From the NCBI GenBank assembly GCA_023091735.1, contig JALKBU010000787.1, positions 1 through 24,616 of the forward strand: a DNA stretch of 24,616 nucleotides. The letters are read 5' to 3'. Under the pieces are notes generated by a model. The model ran no database searches, was not told the DNA's origin, and saw only the letters and a program-made list of their open reading frames with translations. The stretch is from Trichomonas tenax. Its lineage: Eukaryota > Parabasalia > Trichomonadida > Trichomonadidae. Positions 1-9,050 of this stretch are shown piece by piece. A program made the position numbers and the translations under genes. Each line of letters starts with the position of its first letter. Within the stretch, counting starts at the first letter, position 1.

Positions 1-2
1 CA

Positions 3-260
3 GGAACGTTCAAAGACATCATACAGGATCTCTACATGAACACATCTACGCAGTTTGATGTCAATGGACACCGATCAGCCCACGTAGCATGGAAGCGAGG
101 AGTCATCCAAGGCTGTCCATTATCACCGCTCCTATTCAACTGAGTCACCACACTGTGTGTGAGAGAGAAACTGAGCAAAAAATATTCAATAATTTATAAA
201 TATCGTTCCAAGTTGTTCGAGAGGCTGATAATATGTGCTTCAAGGCTGAAGGGACTCTGA
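3..260 (+). pseudogene. Reverse transcriptase remnant (retroelement, 5' end outside window)
   Basis: Read from base 3, the frame gives about 46 residues ending in RGVIQGCPLSPLLFN, which is the conserved G-x-x-QG-x-PLSP-x-LF block of reverse transcriptases, best known from non-LTR (LINE-type) elements. The frame meets TGA at 141-143, directly after LFN, and then stays open to a second stop at 258-260. That continuation has no recognisable RT catalytic block (no Y/F-x-DD). It therefore looks like a decayed fragment cut by the window edge. The RT motif is seen directly. Assignment to the LINE class is inference; a Penelope-like or other RT is possible. The last 45 bases overlap a large inverted repeat. 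Confidence 0.7.
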
Positions 261-285
261 AGCATATCTGATCAGCCTCTCGAAC
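215..285. repeat. Large imperfect hairpin
   Basis: The outer arms GTTCGAGAGGCTGAT (215-229) and ATCAGCCTCTCGAAC (271-285) are perfect reverse complements of 15 bases. Further in, ATATGTGCTTCA pairs with TGAAGCATAT with a small bulge, leaving a loop of about 15 bases near 243-257. The structure is much more G+C-rich than its surroundings and begins inside the decayed RT reading frame. Confidence 0.85.
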
Positions 286-468
286 CTTCTTGCTTCTATT
301 TTCAAGTCTCCACTGTACATGTCAGAACTGCATCACTTCACCTCATTTTCACTTTTTGGTGATAGGACAAATTAACGAGTACACAACAAGACCGCAACCT
401 ATTATCCGTTAATCGAACCAGAAAACACCGTTTCTTGAGGAATCACTTAAGATTTCCTCATAAAAGTT

Positions 469-551
469 GCATATTTTGCTCCTTATTGATGCTTGTTGGT
501 ACCAACAATATCTTCTTACAACAATGAGCATCATAAATGAGCAAAATATGC
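469..551. repeat. Imperfect inverted repeat with a palindromic centre
   Basis: The 25-base arm at 469-493 (starting GCATATTTTGCTC) is nearly the reverse complement of 527-551, with about two mismatches. Between the arms lies a perfect 16-base palindrome, TTGTTGGTACCAACAA, at 493-508. Either arm may be what remains of the ends of a small non-autonomous transposon, or both may pair as a cruciform or RNA hairpin. Confidence 0.8.
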
Positions 552-1828
552 ATCCTATCCATGCATTTGATGTGAGTTCATTTCTGACACATCACTTCAT
601 TTTTGACAAGTGATGTCAAGTCCGTTGACATGCAATACAAGTTAATGGCAAATGTGTTACATGGAACACTCTCGAGATGAGAATCGAACAGAAGAAGTTG
701 AAATATCAGGAACTTGTCGCAACAAAAGCAAGAATAGGGTCTTCGCCATTTGGGGTCATAAAAAGTGACCAAATAGCAAAAAATAGGATTTGAGGATTGG
801 GATGTATGCAATTGATATAAGCATACCTTGAGTTAATGCGCTAACTAAACGATAGATTTTATAGGGGTGTGATACATATAAGAAACTATATATATGGTAT
901 AATATGTTCACAAGAGAGTTGCACAGTGTATTATATGTGTTTAGATTGATTGTTGTGCTTCTGTAGCTAGTTCGCTATGTCAAATGCTTCCCGTACGTGA
1001 AGCGCATCAACTATCGGAAGTGCACAAAAAAGATGTCTGCGGAGACTTTTAACAATGCAAGTGATATATACATAACACTCATAGTATCATCACATTGCGA
1101 TTTCATGAAACATGAGAGATATCAAATAATTCAGATTACTGTTATTTTATTTTTATACTCTTTAGTATAGATATGATTACATCATATCCTATGCATTTGT
1201 ATTATGTGTGTTTTATTGGTTGATATATGTCATTTGTGGAGTTAGTTTAGCTTGATGTGGTAAAAAGTGAAGCTTTTGAAGATGTAAAGAAAACTATCTC
1301 CAGACTCATGCGTTGGTTATTGTGGAGAGCTAGTAATGTATAATATATATTTATATGTTTTTTGTATTTATCACACTGTATAGTTATAAATAGTTGCTTC
1401 AGTACAAAGTTTACTCGCTCGTTGCTCTGCCGTATAAACAGTGAATTATTTGTCGCGTAAAAAAGGTCATTGAGTGCTTGAGACTATACCATTTATATCA
1501 TAGCACACACATAATGTGTTTAATATATTGATCATGTTTTTCGGCAAATTGACCACGCTTCAAAAATTTGATATATTATTTATGACGAAAATCTACAATT
1601 TGTAGAATTTAGTTGTTCCATATCCTATCATATTCATACGCGTGTGCTTTCTTGTCTTTTAAGAATGTTTTTTAACACATATTATATGTTCTATTCCTCT
1701 ATTCATAACTCTTGGTATTTTTATTCTAGGTATATTATTAACATTTCTAATAGCAACACCGTTATCATTATATGATAAGATATTTATAGGATTTACTTTT
1801 TGTGGTGATCCTTCAATCGTTTGCTTAT

Positions 1829-1834
1829 TCATTT
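1829..1834 (+). promoter_or_regulatory. Possible trichomonad initiator upstream of the 133-residue ORF
   Basis: TCATTT fits the trichomonad Inr consensus TCA(+1)Y(T/A). Its A is 43 bases before the ATG at 1874, within the short 5' UTR range of these organisms. The region is AT-rich, so a chance match is possible. Confidence 0.35.
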
Positions 1835-1873
1835 ATTTATTTTAAAACATTTATATTGTTTTATTTGATAAAA

Positions 1874-2275
1874 ATGCGGTCTAAGAGTATTCTGACAGGA
1901 ATTGCTAATGTTCCAATTGAACCTACTAGTAATGTTGATAGTAGAACAACTAATAATATTATTATTAAGAATTATAATAATGATAAACTAGATAATATTA
2001 AGGGTATAAATGAAAGTAATGCTAATAGTGATGTTATTCCTAATAATATTGTTGTATCATATCCACCAATTTATAATAGAGAGATTAATACATTTGAATC
2101 ATTGTATAAAATAGATGATGAATATCTATTAAGTTTATATCAAAGTATATTATTGGATCAAGATAAGAAATTACTTGCTAATTTAATTTCACATGATAAT
2201 ATCATATTAACTAAAGAAGATCTTGAAACAGTAATTTCAATTCAAACACATCATAAATGTGAAATTGGTAAATAA
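1874..2275 (+). CDS. Unrecognised 133-residue Asn/Ile-rich protein
   Basis: I do not recognise this protein. The frame is open further upstream from 1802, but only with a GTG, so the first ATG at 1874 (MRSKSILTGIAN) is taken as the start. The first half is Asn-rich low complexity (TTNNIIIKNYNN). The second half looks folded and helical, running from about residue 70 to a charged segment with LTKEDLETVISIQTHHKCEIGK near the C-terminus. There is no signal peptide or membrane segment. Codons are extremely AT-rich (AAT, ATT, TTA), unlike BiP, CYFIP or PP5 here. It is followed by hairpins and short repeats. That composition and setting suggest a gene of a mobile element or lineage-specific family. 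This is inference. Confidence 0.5.
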   Translation: MRSKSILTGIANVPIEPTSNVDSRTTNNIIIKNYNNDKLDNIKGINESNANSDVIPNNIVVSYPPIYNREINTFESLYKIDDEYLLSLYQSILLDQDKKLLANLISHDNIILTKEDLETVISIQTHHKCEIGK

Positions 2276-2301
2276 AGATCGATAATAGTCTTCATCATAA
2301 C

Positions 2302-2322
2302 ATCGCTGATTTTATAAGCGAT
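2302..2322. repeat. Small stem-loop after the 133-residue ORF
   Basis: ATCGCT (2302-2307) and AGCGAT (2317-2322) form a 6-base stem with a 9-base loop, 27 bases past the stop codon of the upstream ORF. Confidence 0.5.
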
Positions 2323-2346
2323 ATTAATAGTTTCTTTTAGTTTTTC

Positions 2347-2374
2347 TAATCCTAGCATAATTGAACTAGGATTA
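2347..2374. repeat. 9-bp stem-loop
   Basis: TAATCCTAG (2347-2355) and CTAGGATTA (2366-2374) are perfect reverse complements around a 10-base loop. Together with the stem at 2302-2322 it makes the 3' flank of the AT-rich ORF structured. Confidence 0.6.
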
Positions 2375-2415
2375 AAGGCTGATGATCTTAACTTTTGTTC
2401 AATTTGAAAGCTAGT

Positions 2416-2472
2416 GATTCATTGCTGAAGATCTCTGCTGTGAATTGAGGCAGTAGATTCATTGCTGAAGAT
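2416..2472. repeat. Two copies of a 17-base direct repeat
   Basis: GATTCATTGCTGAAGAT occurs at 2416-2432 and again at 2456-2472, a 40-base period. Partial variants (TTGCTGAGAATGG, ATTGATTGAGTGG) follow. This may be a decayed tandem repeat. Confidence 0.7.
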
Positions 2473-2765
2473 TCTTTGCTGAGAATGGAAGTAATTGATT
2501 GAGTGGCTATATTATCTGTTGATTGTAGAGGTCATTGATTTATTAATGATTGATCTCTCCTGGTTTTTAAAAGCTGATCGTTTACTATATTAAGTACGGC
2601 CAATCTGACACTTTACAAATGTCGGTTTTTCTAGAAAGGTGGAGGCCTCACTTTGTACATAAAACTTCCCTCAAAAGTAGATCAACATGCTTTATACCGT
2701 ATCTACTCATAAAACTATTATTGCCATAGTGAAATATGTAGTGAACAGAAATGAGAGCTCTAAAA

Positions 2766-2798
2766 GTAACATGTTTACATGGCAGATTTACAATTATT
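2766..2798 (+). repeat. Left copy of a distant inverted repeat
   Basis: This segment, with core TTACATGGCAGATTT at 2775-2789, matches the reverse complement of 3922-3953. The 15-base core is identical and about 27 of 32 positions agree with one gap. Similarity fades gradually on the inner side. The pair could be terminal inverted repeats of a dead element or two opposite copies of a dispersed repeat. Confidence 0.7.
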
Positions 2799-3921
2799 GG
2801 CATGTAAATTATATAGCAAAAAAACAGGGGCAAGGTTTCAAATTTTACCAGATATCAAAATTAAAATATTTTATGTTGTAGTAAACGGAAATGATTCTCT
2901 AAATACAAAAATAGCTGCATGTTCAAGAAAATTTTAATATCAAATTTTCATTATGAAGATATTTGCATTCAAACTTTAAATACAGATTTCAATTGATCTT
3001 TATCAGTATAATGCTAAAATTACATAGCTATAACTCATCTTAAATGTTTTTTACAATCAAATCAAATTATTTTGCGCTTGGACAAACTATGACCGAGATA
3101 ACTTTTTATATGCGATGGAAAAAAGATAAATATGCAAATACATAGATAAATTACAATCATATATATCAAAGAGATTAAATATAAATTAAGAAGTGATCCT
3201 AGAAACATGCATCTTTGAGCGCATCAACGCTGTCAATTTTCGATATTTGAGCTTTAATATATCCACAACTAAAGTGTGCATAATAAAAATACGCACACAT
3301 AGCATTATGTTATAGTAAGTTGTAATGAGTAATATGCATATTGGCAAAATCAATGATAAATTTAATATCAAATTTCACCTATCGTATAAAAATACATAAT
3401 AACCATTATAATATTTATCTAAAGGTAACGCATTAATGTGTAGATACCATAAAAGTTTTTGCAGATAACATTTTGGAATGGTTTCTCTCATTGTGTCATA
3501 TCGTCATCAGTCAACAATAAGTGATACTAGCTCGGACTATGCACAGCTCTATTGACTAACTATTGAATGGAATGATACATCATATGCATGTGAATATATT
3601 ATATTCTATGTCTATCCAATGAATACAAATATATTGTGGTAAAACACTCTCGTTAATGAGCACATCCTTTGTCACTTTTAAGTAGAAAACATTCCGATTT
3701 TTTGATACTACACAACTATTAAGGTGCAATACAATACATACAAGCAGTTAAAGACAGCTTTCATACCTTATTGAAGTTCAATAAGTAATTACAAACCAAA
3801 CAATCCAATTGTACCTTAAATTTCTTCTAGATTCACATTCTTGTAGCAACAAATAGAGATTAAGCGAATTCTTGATTTTTTAAGATGCAGCTCCCTTTTT
3901 ATGATCGAAATTTTACGTTTT

Positions 3922-3953
3922 AAAAATTACAAATCTGCCATGTAACATGTCAC
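3922..3953 (-). repeat. Right copy of a distant inverted repeat
   Basis: This is the reverse-complement partner of 2766-2798, with core AAATCTGCCATGTAA at 3931-3945. It ends about 140 bases before the decayed DDE transposase frame that begins near 4094. It may mark an end of an element, though no third copy was seen downstream of that transposase. Confidence 0.7.
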
Positions 3954-4093
3954 CTTTTGGCATATATTCCATTAGGTCGGGGAAGCATCGGACAATAACG
4001 ATTATTTCGGTTTGGCCATGGAGCTAATACAAATCATGAACAGCATTGAAAGTATACAATATACGACGCCTGTTAGACATAATATCTATTGTC

Positions 4094-5383
4094 ATGATTC
4101 AGCCCTAGAAGAAAAAAAATTCAAATATTTTGAAATTTGCTAAAAAACAAAATAAAATACAATTAGCAGAAATTGAAAAGAAGAGCAAAATACCATTATA
4201 TACACTGTCCAAGTGGTATAAAAAGAAAAGCATAAAAGGAAAAGAATGGAGACCTGGTGATGATTGGTGAAAAGGAAAACTTATTTTTAATCGCAATGAA
4301 GATGAACAAATAAAAGATACGCTAAAAACGCAATATCTTGCATACCGAATTCCTGTAAGAAGAAGGCATTCGCAAAAAAAATTAAATGAGTTCCATCATT
4401 CTTTGCACCCAGACAAGAATGATGGGAAACTATTAGCTCATTCCACAGTGAAGCGTTTTGTATAAAGAACAGGTCTTAAATTTCGAAAAATACGGAAAAA
4501 GAAACGATCGGAGGTAAGAATGGAAGAAGTATAGAAATTCATTGATGAAATAAATGATGCAATAGATTTGTATCCTCCTGAATACATATTTAACTGTGAT
4601 GAAACAACTTGGAATTTCATCTACGGTGATGGAGATGTTCTAGCCGAAAAGAATGCACCGCAAACAGCTCATCTTACATCAGATGAAAAGCAGAAATTTA
4701 CAGTAATTCCAACCATTAATTTGGCATGTATGACGTTCCCTCCAATACTTCTTCCTCAAGGAACCACTCAGAGATGTCATGGACAATTCAATGGTTTGGA
4801 ATCTGACGTTAGTTATGTCATCATGCATTCTCCAGGAAACACAAAGACCGAAAACATCCTGAAATATCTTGAATACGTTCATGAATGGGCGGAAAGAAAT
4901 CCTGCTGCCCTAATCATGGACCGCTATTTATCACATGATTGTGAACATGTTGGAAAGAAAGCAATAGAGCTGGATATCTACATCATTTGGATCCCTACAA
5001 GTGGGACCGATGAATATCAGCCGCTTGAGCGCTTTGAGTTCGGAGCGATCAAGCAAACTGCTGCAAGAATGTGTGCAGATCGGATGTTTGAGTCTCTAAC
5101 TCCATTTTCGAAAATTGAAGCGGCGACAATCTTTCTTAACATTTGGAAGAAAGTGAGCTTTTCAAGTTTAATCAATGCATGGAGAATTCCTGGCACAATG
5201 TTCGAAAACTTTGCTCCTACACGCAGGCCAGTTATTAGAGAAGATTTCAACACAGAAAGCGATGATGAAGAAATCCTTGACGAGCATGACCCCGACTTTT
5301 TACCCTCTTCAGATGATATTTCTTTCTATCAGATCCTATCATGTGTGAACACGTTTGCTGATGAAATATGTTTTCACTTATAG
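4094..5383 (+). pseudogene. Decayed pogo/Tc1-like DDE transposase
   Basis: One frame runs from ATG 4094 to the stop ending at 5383, about 429 codons and near full length for a CENP-B/pogo-type transposase. It is interrupted by TAG 4106, TGA 4268, TAA 4463 and TAG 4532. The N-terminal part reads as a basic DNA-binding region with helix-turn-helix-like stretches (LYTLSKWYKKK, STVKRFV). The catalytic part has D in FNCDET (codon 4598), D in LIMDRYLSH (codon 4919) and E in the QPLER block (codon 5027). Those last two acids have 35 residues between them (DD35E); many pogo relatives have Asp in the QPL-D position. The C-terminus is acidic. From 4568 on, the frame is intact for 271 codons, but the DNA-binding half cannot be made from this DNA. 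Terminal repeats were not identified. Confidence 0.8.
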
Positions 5384-6478
5384 CTTGGACTACAAATTAA
5401 ACACAATTTTTACAAAACTTTCTGCTTTTTAGTGCAAATGTTTTAAATATCATATTATTAAATAAACACAAATAATGGATATAAGATTTAAATTATGATT
5501 TATGATATTTTAAGCAGTTGTCTCTAAAATTAAAAAAATAGTCTTTTATCAAAATTACAAAATATGCTAAAAATATCAATATGAATGTACCTAGGGGGTT
5601 TGCTTGTATATAATTATTCTTTTTGTAAAGAAAAAAAACACTTGTTGTATATTATATATATCTGCAATTTATTCGGCAAAATTTACCGTAATTTTTGAAA
5701 ATCTAAAGGATGAAAGGTTGTTGTATACCTATAACATCACCTCAAAAAGATAAGATCTTATCGTATGATTCATCGAGAAACATCTAATTTAATGAGGTAA
5801 AAATAGACGTTTCTAGAGCGTGTGGAATTGGCAGTAGTGTAGTTGAAATGCGCATTGCCTCTAGTTTATGTATATCGACATGAAAAACGAAAAAGTATTT
5901 GGTGATGGAGAAATAACTTGAAACTTTTGAAAAGTCTACACGTGAACATTATTTTTTTGGCCTATTTTTGCTCTTTGATGTCCACATGTAACTAGCTCAC
6001 TCGATCCAGGGCAAAAATTCATGGTTGACCGAGTAGATGTCCGACTAATGTGAATATCAAGGTGAAGAAAGTGGTTGTTAAACTATGCAGAGGACACTGG
6101 ACTGTTCCTCAGGTTGAAACTAAGAGTGTTGCCGAAGCTCTGACCTCAAGATTAGGGTCTGCCCCGAAGCAACCTCCTGCATTCATCAAAATTGCTATCG
6201 TTATGCAAACCTCACAAATTAAGCAGGGGACTTGCATCTTGTCGAACATATGGGTAATTCACTAAAATATTTTCGTTTTACAAAACTTAACGAATACTTT
6301 TATTATTATGCAATCATTTATAGTTTTTTTACTCTCTTTGGATTATTCAAACACTTACAGAATCACAAGCAATGACAATATTGTTTGGCTTCATTTGTGC
6401 AGGTTTAATGGGATATATTACTATTATTTCCCAAGTGTTGCCAAACAATTTGGATATAAAATATAACCATTTGTGAAT
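5384..6478. other. AT-rich spacer with one coding-like patch
   Basis: Most of this stretch is AT-rich and empty. A perfect 14-base palindrome, GATAAGATCTTATC, lies at 5749-5762. Bases 6050-6265 (+) stay open for 71 codons and are clearly G+C-richer than their surroundings (KVKKVVVKLCRGHWTVPQVE and onward). The frame has no in-frame ATG near its beginning, and its only upstream start would be GTG. I read it as a fragment of a former gene or transposon and cannot name it. Confidence 0.5.
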
Positions 6479-6481
6479 TTA
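6478..6481 (-). terminator. TAAA polyadenylation-type tetramer overlapping the BiP stop
   Basis: On the minus strand the stop codon TAA is followed by A, giving TAAA. In trichomonads a UAAA tetramer, often including the stop codon, acts as the polyadenylation signal. Confidence 0.5.
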
Positions 6482-8434
6482 AAGCTCACCGAAATCGCCA
6501 TCATCACTATCGGAATCAGAGTCATCATCTTCAGTCTGTGTTTCGATCTTTTGCTTAGGGATCTCATTCTGTCTGATTGCTGGGCTGAGAATGGATCTGA
6601 TTTCCTTGAGCTTTTCGTCATAAACTTCCGTATCCTCGTCTGGGTTTGCCTCGATCCACTCGAGTGTTTCTCTGATTGTCTTCTTTATCTCCTTGCGCTC
6701 AGACTCTGTGAGCTTGTCCTTGATCTCTTCCTTCGTAAGGGCATTCTTGGCGTTGTAAACGAGCATCTCAAGGTTGTTTCTTGACTGAACAGAAGACTTT
6801 GTCTTCTCATCCTCAGCTGCCCACTGTTCAGCGTTTCTGATGGCCTCCTCACGCTCTTCCTCAGAAAGGCGAGCTTCCTGGGCGTTGATTGTGATAGATT
6901 CCTTGTTGTTGGATTGTCTATCTTCAGCCGTAACCTTAAGGATGTTGTTCTGATCGAGTTCGAATGTAACGTGAACCTGGACAGAACCGCGTGGACCTGG
7001 TGGAAGGCCAGAGAGATCGAAGGCACCAAGGAAGTGGTTATCGCGTGTCATCGGACGCTCACCTTCGAAGATCTGGATTCTGACGTATTCCTGGTCATCC
7101 TGAGATGTGACAAATGTCTGCGTCTTCTTGACTGGAATTCTTGTGTTTCTTGGAATCAACTCAGCCATAACGCCGCCAACAGTTTCAACACCTAATGTGA
7201 GAGAATTGACATTGATGATGATGATTTCCTGGGCTTCTGGATCATCACTCAAAACGCCACCTTCGACAGCAGCGCCGTAAGCGACGGCCTCATCAGGATT
7301 AATTGACTTGCATGGCTGCTTACCATTGAAGAAGTCCTTGACAAGCTGCTGGATCTTTGGAAGTCTTGTAGAGCCGCCAACTAAGACAATCTCATCAACT
7401 TCGTGCTTCGAAACGCCAGCATCCTGTAAAACGCGAGAAACTGGTTCCATTGTCTTGCGGAACAAATCTAAGTTAAGTTCTTCGAAGCGGGCACGGTTAA
7501 ACGTCTCAGAGAGGTCCTCGCCATCAAAGAAGTTCTCGATTTCGAGAGTTGTCTGATGAGAGTAAGAAAGAGCGCGCTTAGCTTTCTCAGCCTCGCGTTT
7601 CAGTTTAGCACGGGCCTTTGGATCCTTGGAAGCATCCTTTCCTGTTCTAGACTGGAAAACTTGTAGGAAATGATCGACAATTCTGTTATCAAAGTCTTCG
7701 CCACCGATGTGTGTATCACCAGCTGTAGCGAGAACCTCGAAGAATGAATCTTCGATGGAAAGAAGAGAAACATCGAATGTTCCACCACCAAGATCAAAAA
7801 CAAGAATCTTGTGATTGTCTTTCTTATCAAGTCCGTACGCGATAGCGGCCGCTGTTGGCTCATTAATGATTCTCTTAACATTTAAGCCAGCGATAGCGCC
7901 TGCATCCTTTGTTGCCTTTCTTTGTGCATCAGAGAAATAAGCAGGGACTGTAACAACCGCGCTCTTGATTGTCTTGCCTAAGTAGTCTTCAGCAACGTTC
8001 TTCATTTTAGCCAAAACCATAGCAGAAATTTCTTCTGGGGATAAATCCTTTGTTTGGCCTTCTTTTACTGTAACACGAATGTAAGGGCGATTATCCTTGT
8101 CGATTACTTGGTATGGAAGACGTGGGATTTCGCTTTGAACTTCTGGATCCTCGAATCTACGACCAATTAAACGTTTAACAGCGTAAATCGTATTTGTTGG
8201 ATTTGAAATTAACTGCGGAACAGCGGAGTCACCGACGTAGCGCTGACCTTCGTTGAAAGAAACAATGGATGGCGTGATTCTGTTGCCAACTTCGTTCGCG
8301 ATAATGTCGACTTTTCCTTTCTGGAAGACACCGACGCACGAAAATGTTGTGCCAAGATCAATGCCGATGACAGTGCCTACTTCTTCGTCGTCATCTGCTT
8401 TGACGAGCGAAAGGAGAGAAAAGAAACAAAACAT
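6479..8434 (-). CDS. ER-lumen Hsp70 chaperone (BiP/GRP78)
   Basis: This is a 651-residue Hsp70 that folds secretory proteins in the ER with ATP. The start is ATG 8434, giving a short signal peptide ([13 protein letters not shown]) before an acidic mature end. An upstream in-frame ATG at 8491 would bury that signal. Seen motifs include the GIDLGTT phosphate loop (about residues 24-30), the [11 protein letters not shown] block, the [11 protein letters not shown] block, the [11 protein letters not shown] block and a full substrate-binding domain and lid. The C-terminus ends in an acidic Asp/Ser stretch and FGEL, a divergent KDEL-type retrieval signal. The interdomain linker is odd: residues 404-411 read IIIINVNS, with Asn408 where Hsp70s keep Asp and Ser411 where Pro is usual. 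Codon use is G+C-rich, as in highly expressed genes. Identification as ER Hsp70 is very secure. Confidence 0.96.
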   Translation of the reverse strand: MFCFFSLLSLVKADDDEEVGTVIGIDLGTTFSCVGVFQKGKVDIIANEVGNRITPSIVSFNEGQRYVGDSAVPQLISNPTNTIYAVKRLIGRRFEDPEVQSEIPRLPYQVIDKDNRPYIRVTVKEGQTKDLSPEEISAMVLAKMKNVAEDYLGKTIKSAVVTVPAYFSDAQRKATKDAGAIAGLNVKRIINEPTAAAIAYGLDKKDNHKILVFDLGGGTFDVSLLSIEDSFFEVLATAGDTHIGGEDFDNRIVDHFLQVFQSRTGKDASKDPKARAKLKREAEKAKRALSYSHQTTLEIENFFDGEDLSETFNRARFEELNLDLFRKTMEPVSRVLQDAGVSKHEVDEIVLVGGSTRLPKIQQLVKDFFNGKQPCKSINPDEAVAYGAAVEGGVLSDDPEAQEIIIINVNSLTLGVETVGGVMAELIPRNTRIPVKKTQTFVTSQDDQEYVRIQIFEGERPMTRDNHFLGAFDLSGLPPGPRGSVQVHVTFELDQNNILKVTAEDRQSNNKESITINAQEARLSEEEREEAIRNAEQWAAEDEKTKSSVQSRNNLEMLVYNAKNALTKEEIKDKLTESERKEIKKTIRETLEWIEANPDEDTEVYDEKLKEIRSILSPAIRQNEIPKQKIETQTEDDDSDSDSDDGDFGEL

Positions 8435-8438
8435 TTTT

Positions 8439-8449
8439 TGTGATTGTGA
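8439..8449 (-). promoter_or_regulatory. Initiator-like sites of the BiP gene
   Basis: On the minus strand TTCACAATCACAAAAAATG precedes the start. It holds two TCACA matches to the trichomonad Inr, with their A positions 13 and 7 bases before the ATG. Such short leaders are normal in trichomonads. Confidence 0.5.
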
Positions 8450-9050
8450 ATTTATTTGGTCAGATATCTCAAATATAACCTTTTCACGCATTATAAACGA
8501 CCAAATTCGTGATATTTAGATTATGTATCCGCTTCTGGATCTATATACAAAAAATTTAAAAATTCGACTTTCGAAATTTTTTTCTTTCTTGAAAAAATTC
8601 CTTTTTCGATACGAGTAATTATATATTTCAATATTTTATCAAGACAAACCTACCTTAATATACAATAGGACACTAATACATAAAAATTATGGCTGATTTC
8701 TCACTCGATATGGAAATATTGTAATAATATCATCCTAATATAAATTGCAAGTACGCGGACATAGTGCTATGCATAGCCATACCAATCATTAAATAAAAAG
8801 CCGATTTCAGGCAAAATCTGAGTTATGATCAAAATTACATATAGTATTTAATTCATGTTACAAAGAAACAATGACTGAAATAGTTTGCAAAGGGCGCACT
8901 TCGTTTGACAGAAATGATTTAACGAGTTATCTCTTTAATATTTTTTTTTAACTTGGAGAGATAGAAGACTATACACACATAGTTTTAGGAAGATTAGTAG
9001 GTTAGTCGGTGATAACTAAACAATTTGGTTCAATAATGAGAGACATTTTT
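8450..9050. other. AT-rich spacer between BiP and the coiled-coil gene
   Basis: The side next to BiP is presumably its promoter. No coding-like frame or strong repeat was seen. Long T and A runs occur near 8575 and 8940. Confidence 0.6.

Larger units (their letters stand above)
286..1873. other. AT-rich stretch without a confident gene
   Basis: Apart from the inverted repeat at 469-551, nothing here reads as a complete gene. One stretch, 967-1170 on the + strand, stays open for 67 codons. Its first third is G+C-richer than the flanks and basic (RYVKCFPYVKRINYRKCTKK), so it may be a gene or transposon fragment. It has no start codon in a sensible place and no recognised motif. The remainder is low-complexity AT-rich DNA. 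Confidence 0.6.
2473..4093. other. AT-rich stretch without a gene
   Basis: Apart from the two inverted-repeat copies, I see only short open frames with no motif. Frames of 60-64 codons on both strands around 2648-2881 and 3186-3371 have AT-rich random composition and are not supported as genes. A 12-base word AGCTATAACTCA at 3026-3037, followed by GACCGAGATAA, recurs near 12,925. Confidence 0.6.

Noticed and set aside
1802..1873. 24-residue hydrophobic extension (possible signal peptide) of the AT-rich ORF
   Set aside because: The extension starts with GTG and has no ATG before 1874. The hydrophobic look comes from T-rich promoter sequence.
4568..5383. Intact 271-residue gene
   Set aside because: It begins at an internal TTG-type codon (4568), and the transposase homology continues upstream in the same frame through stops. 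It is the catalytic half of a pseudogene.
8435..8491. 19-residue extension of BiP
   Set aside because: It would place the signal peptide internally and covers the initiator region.
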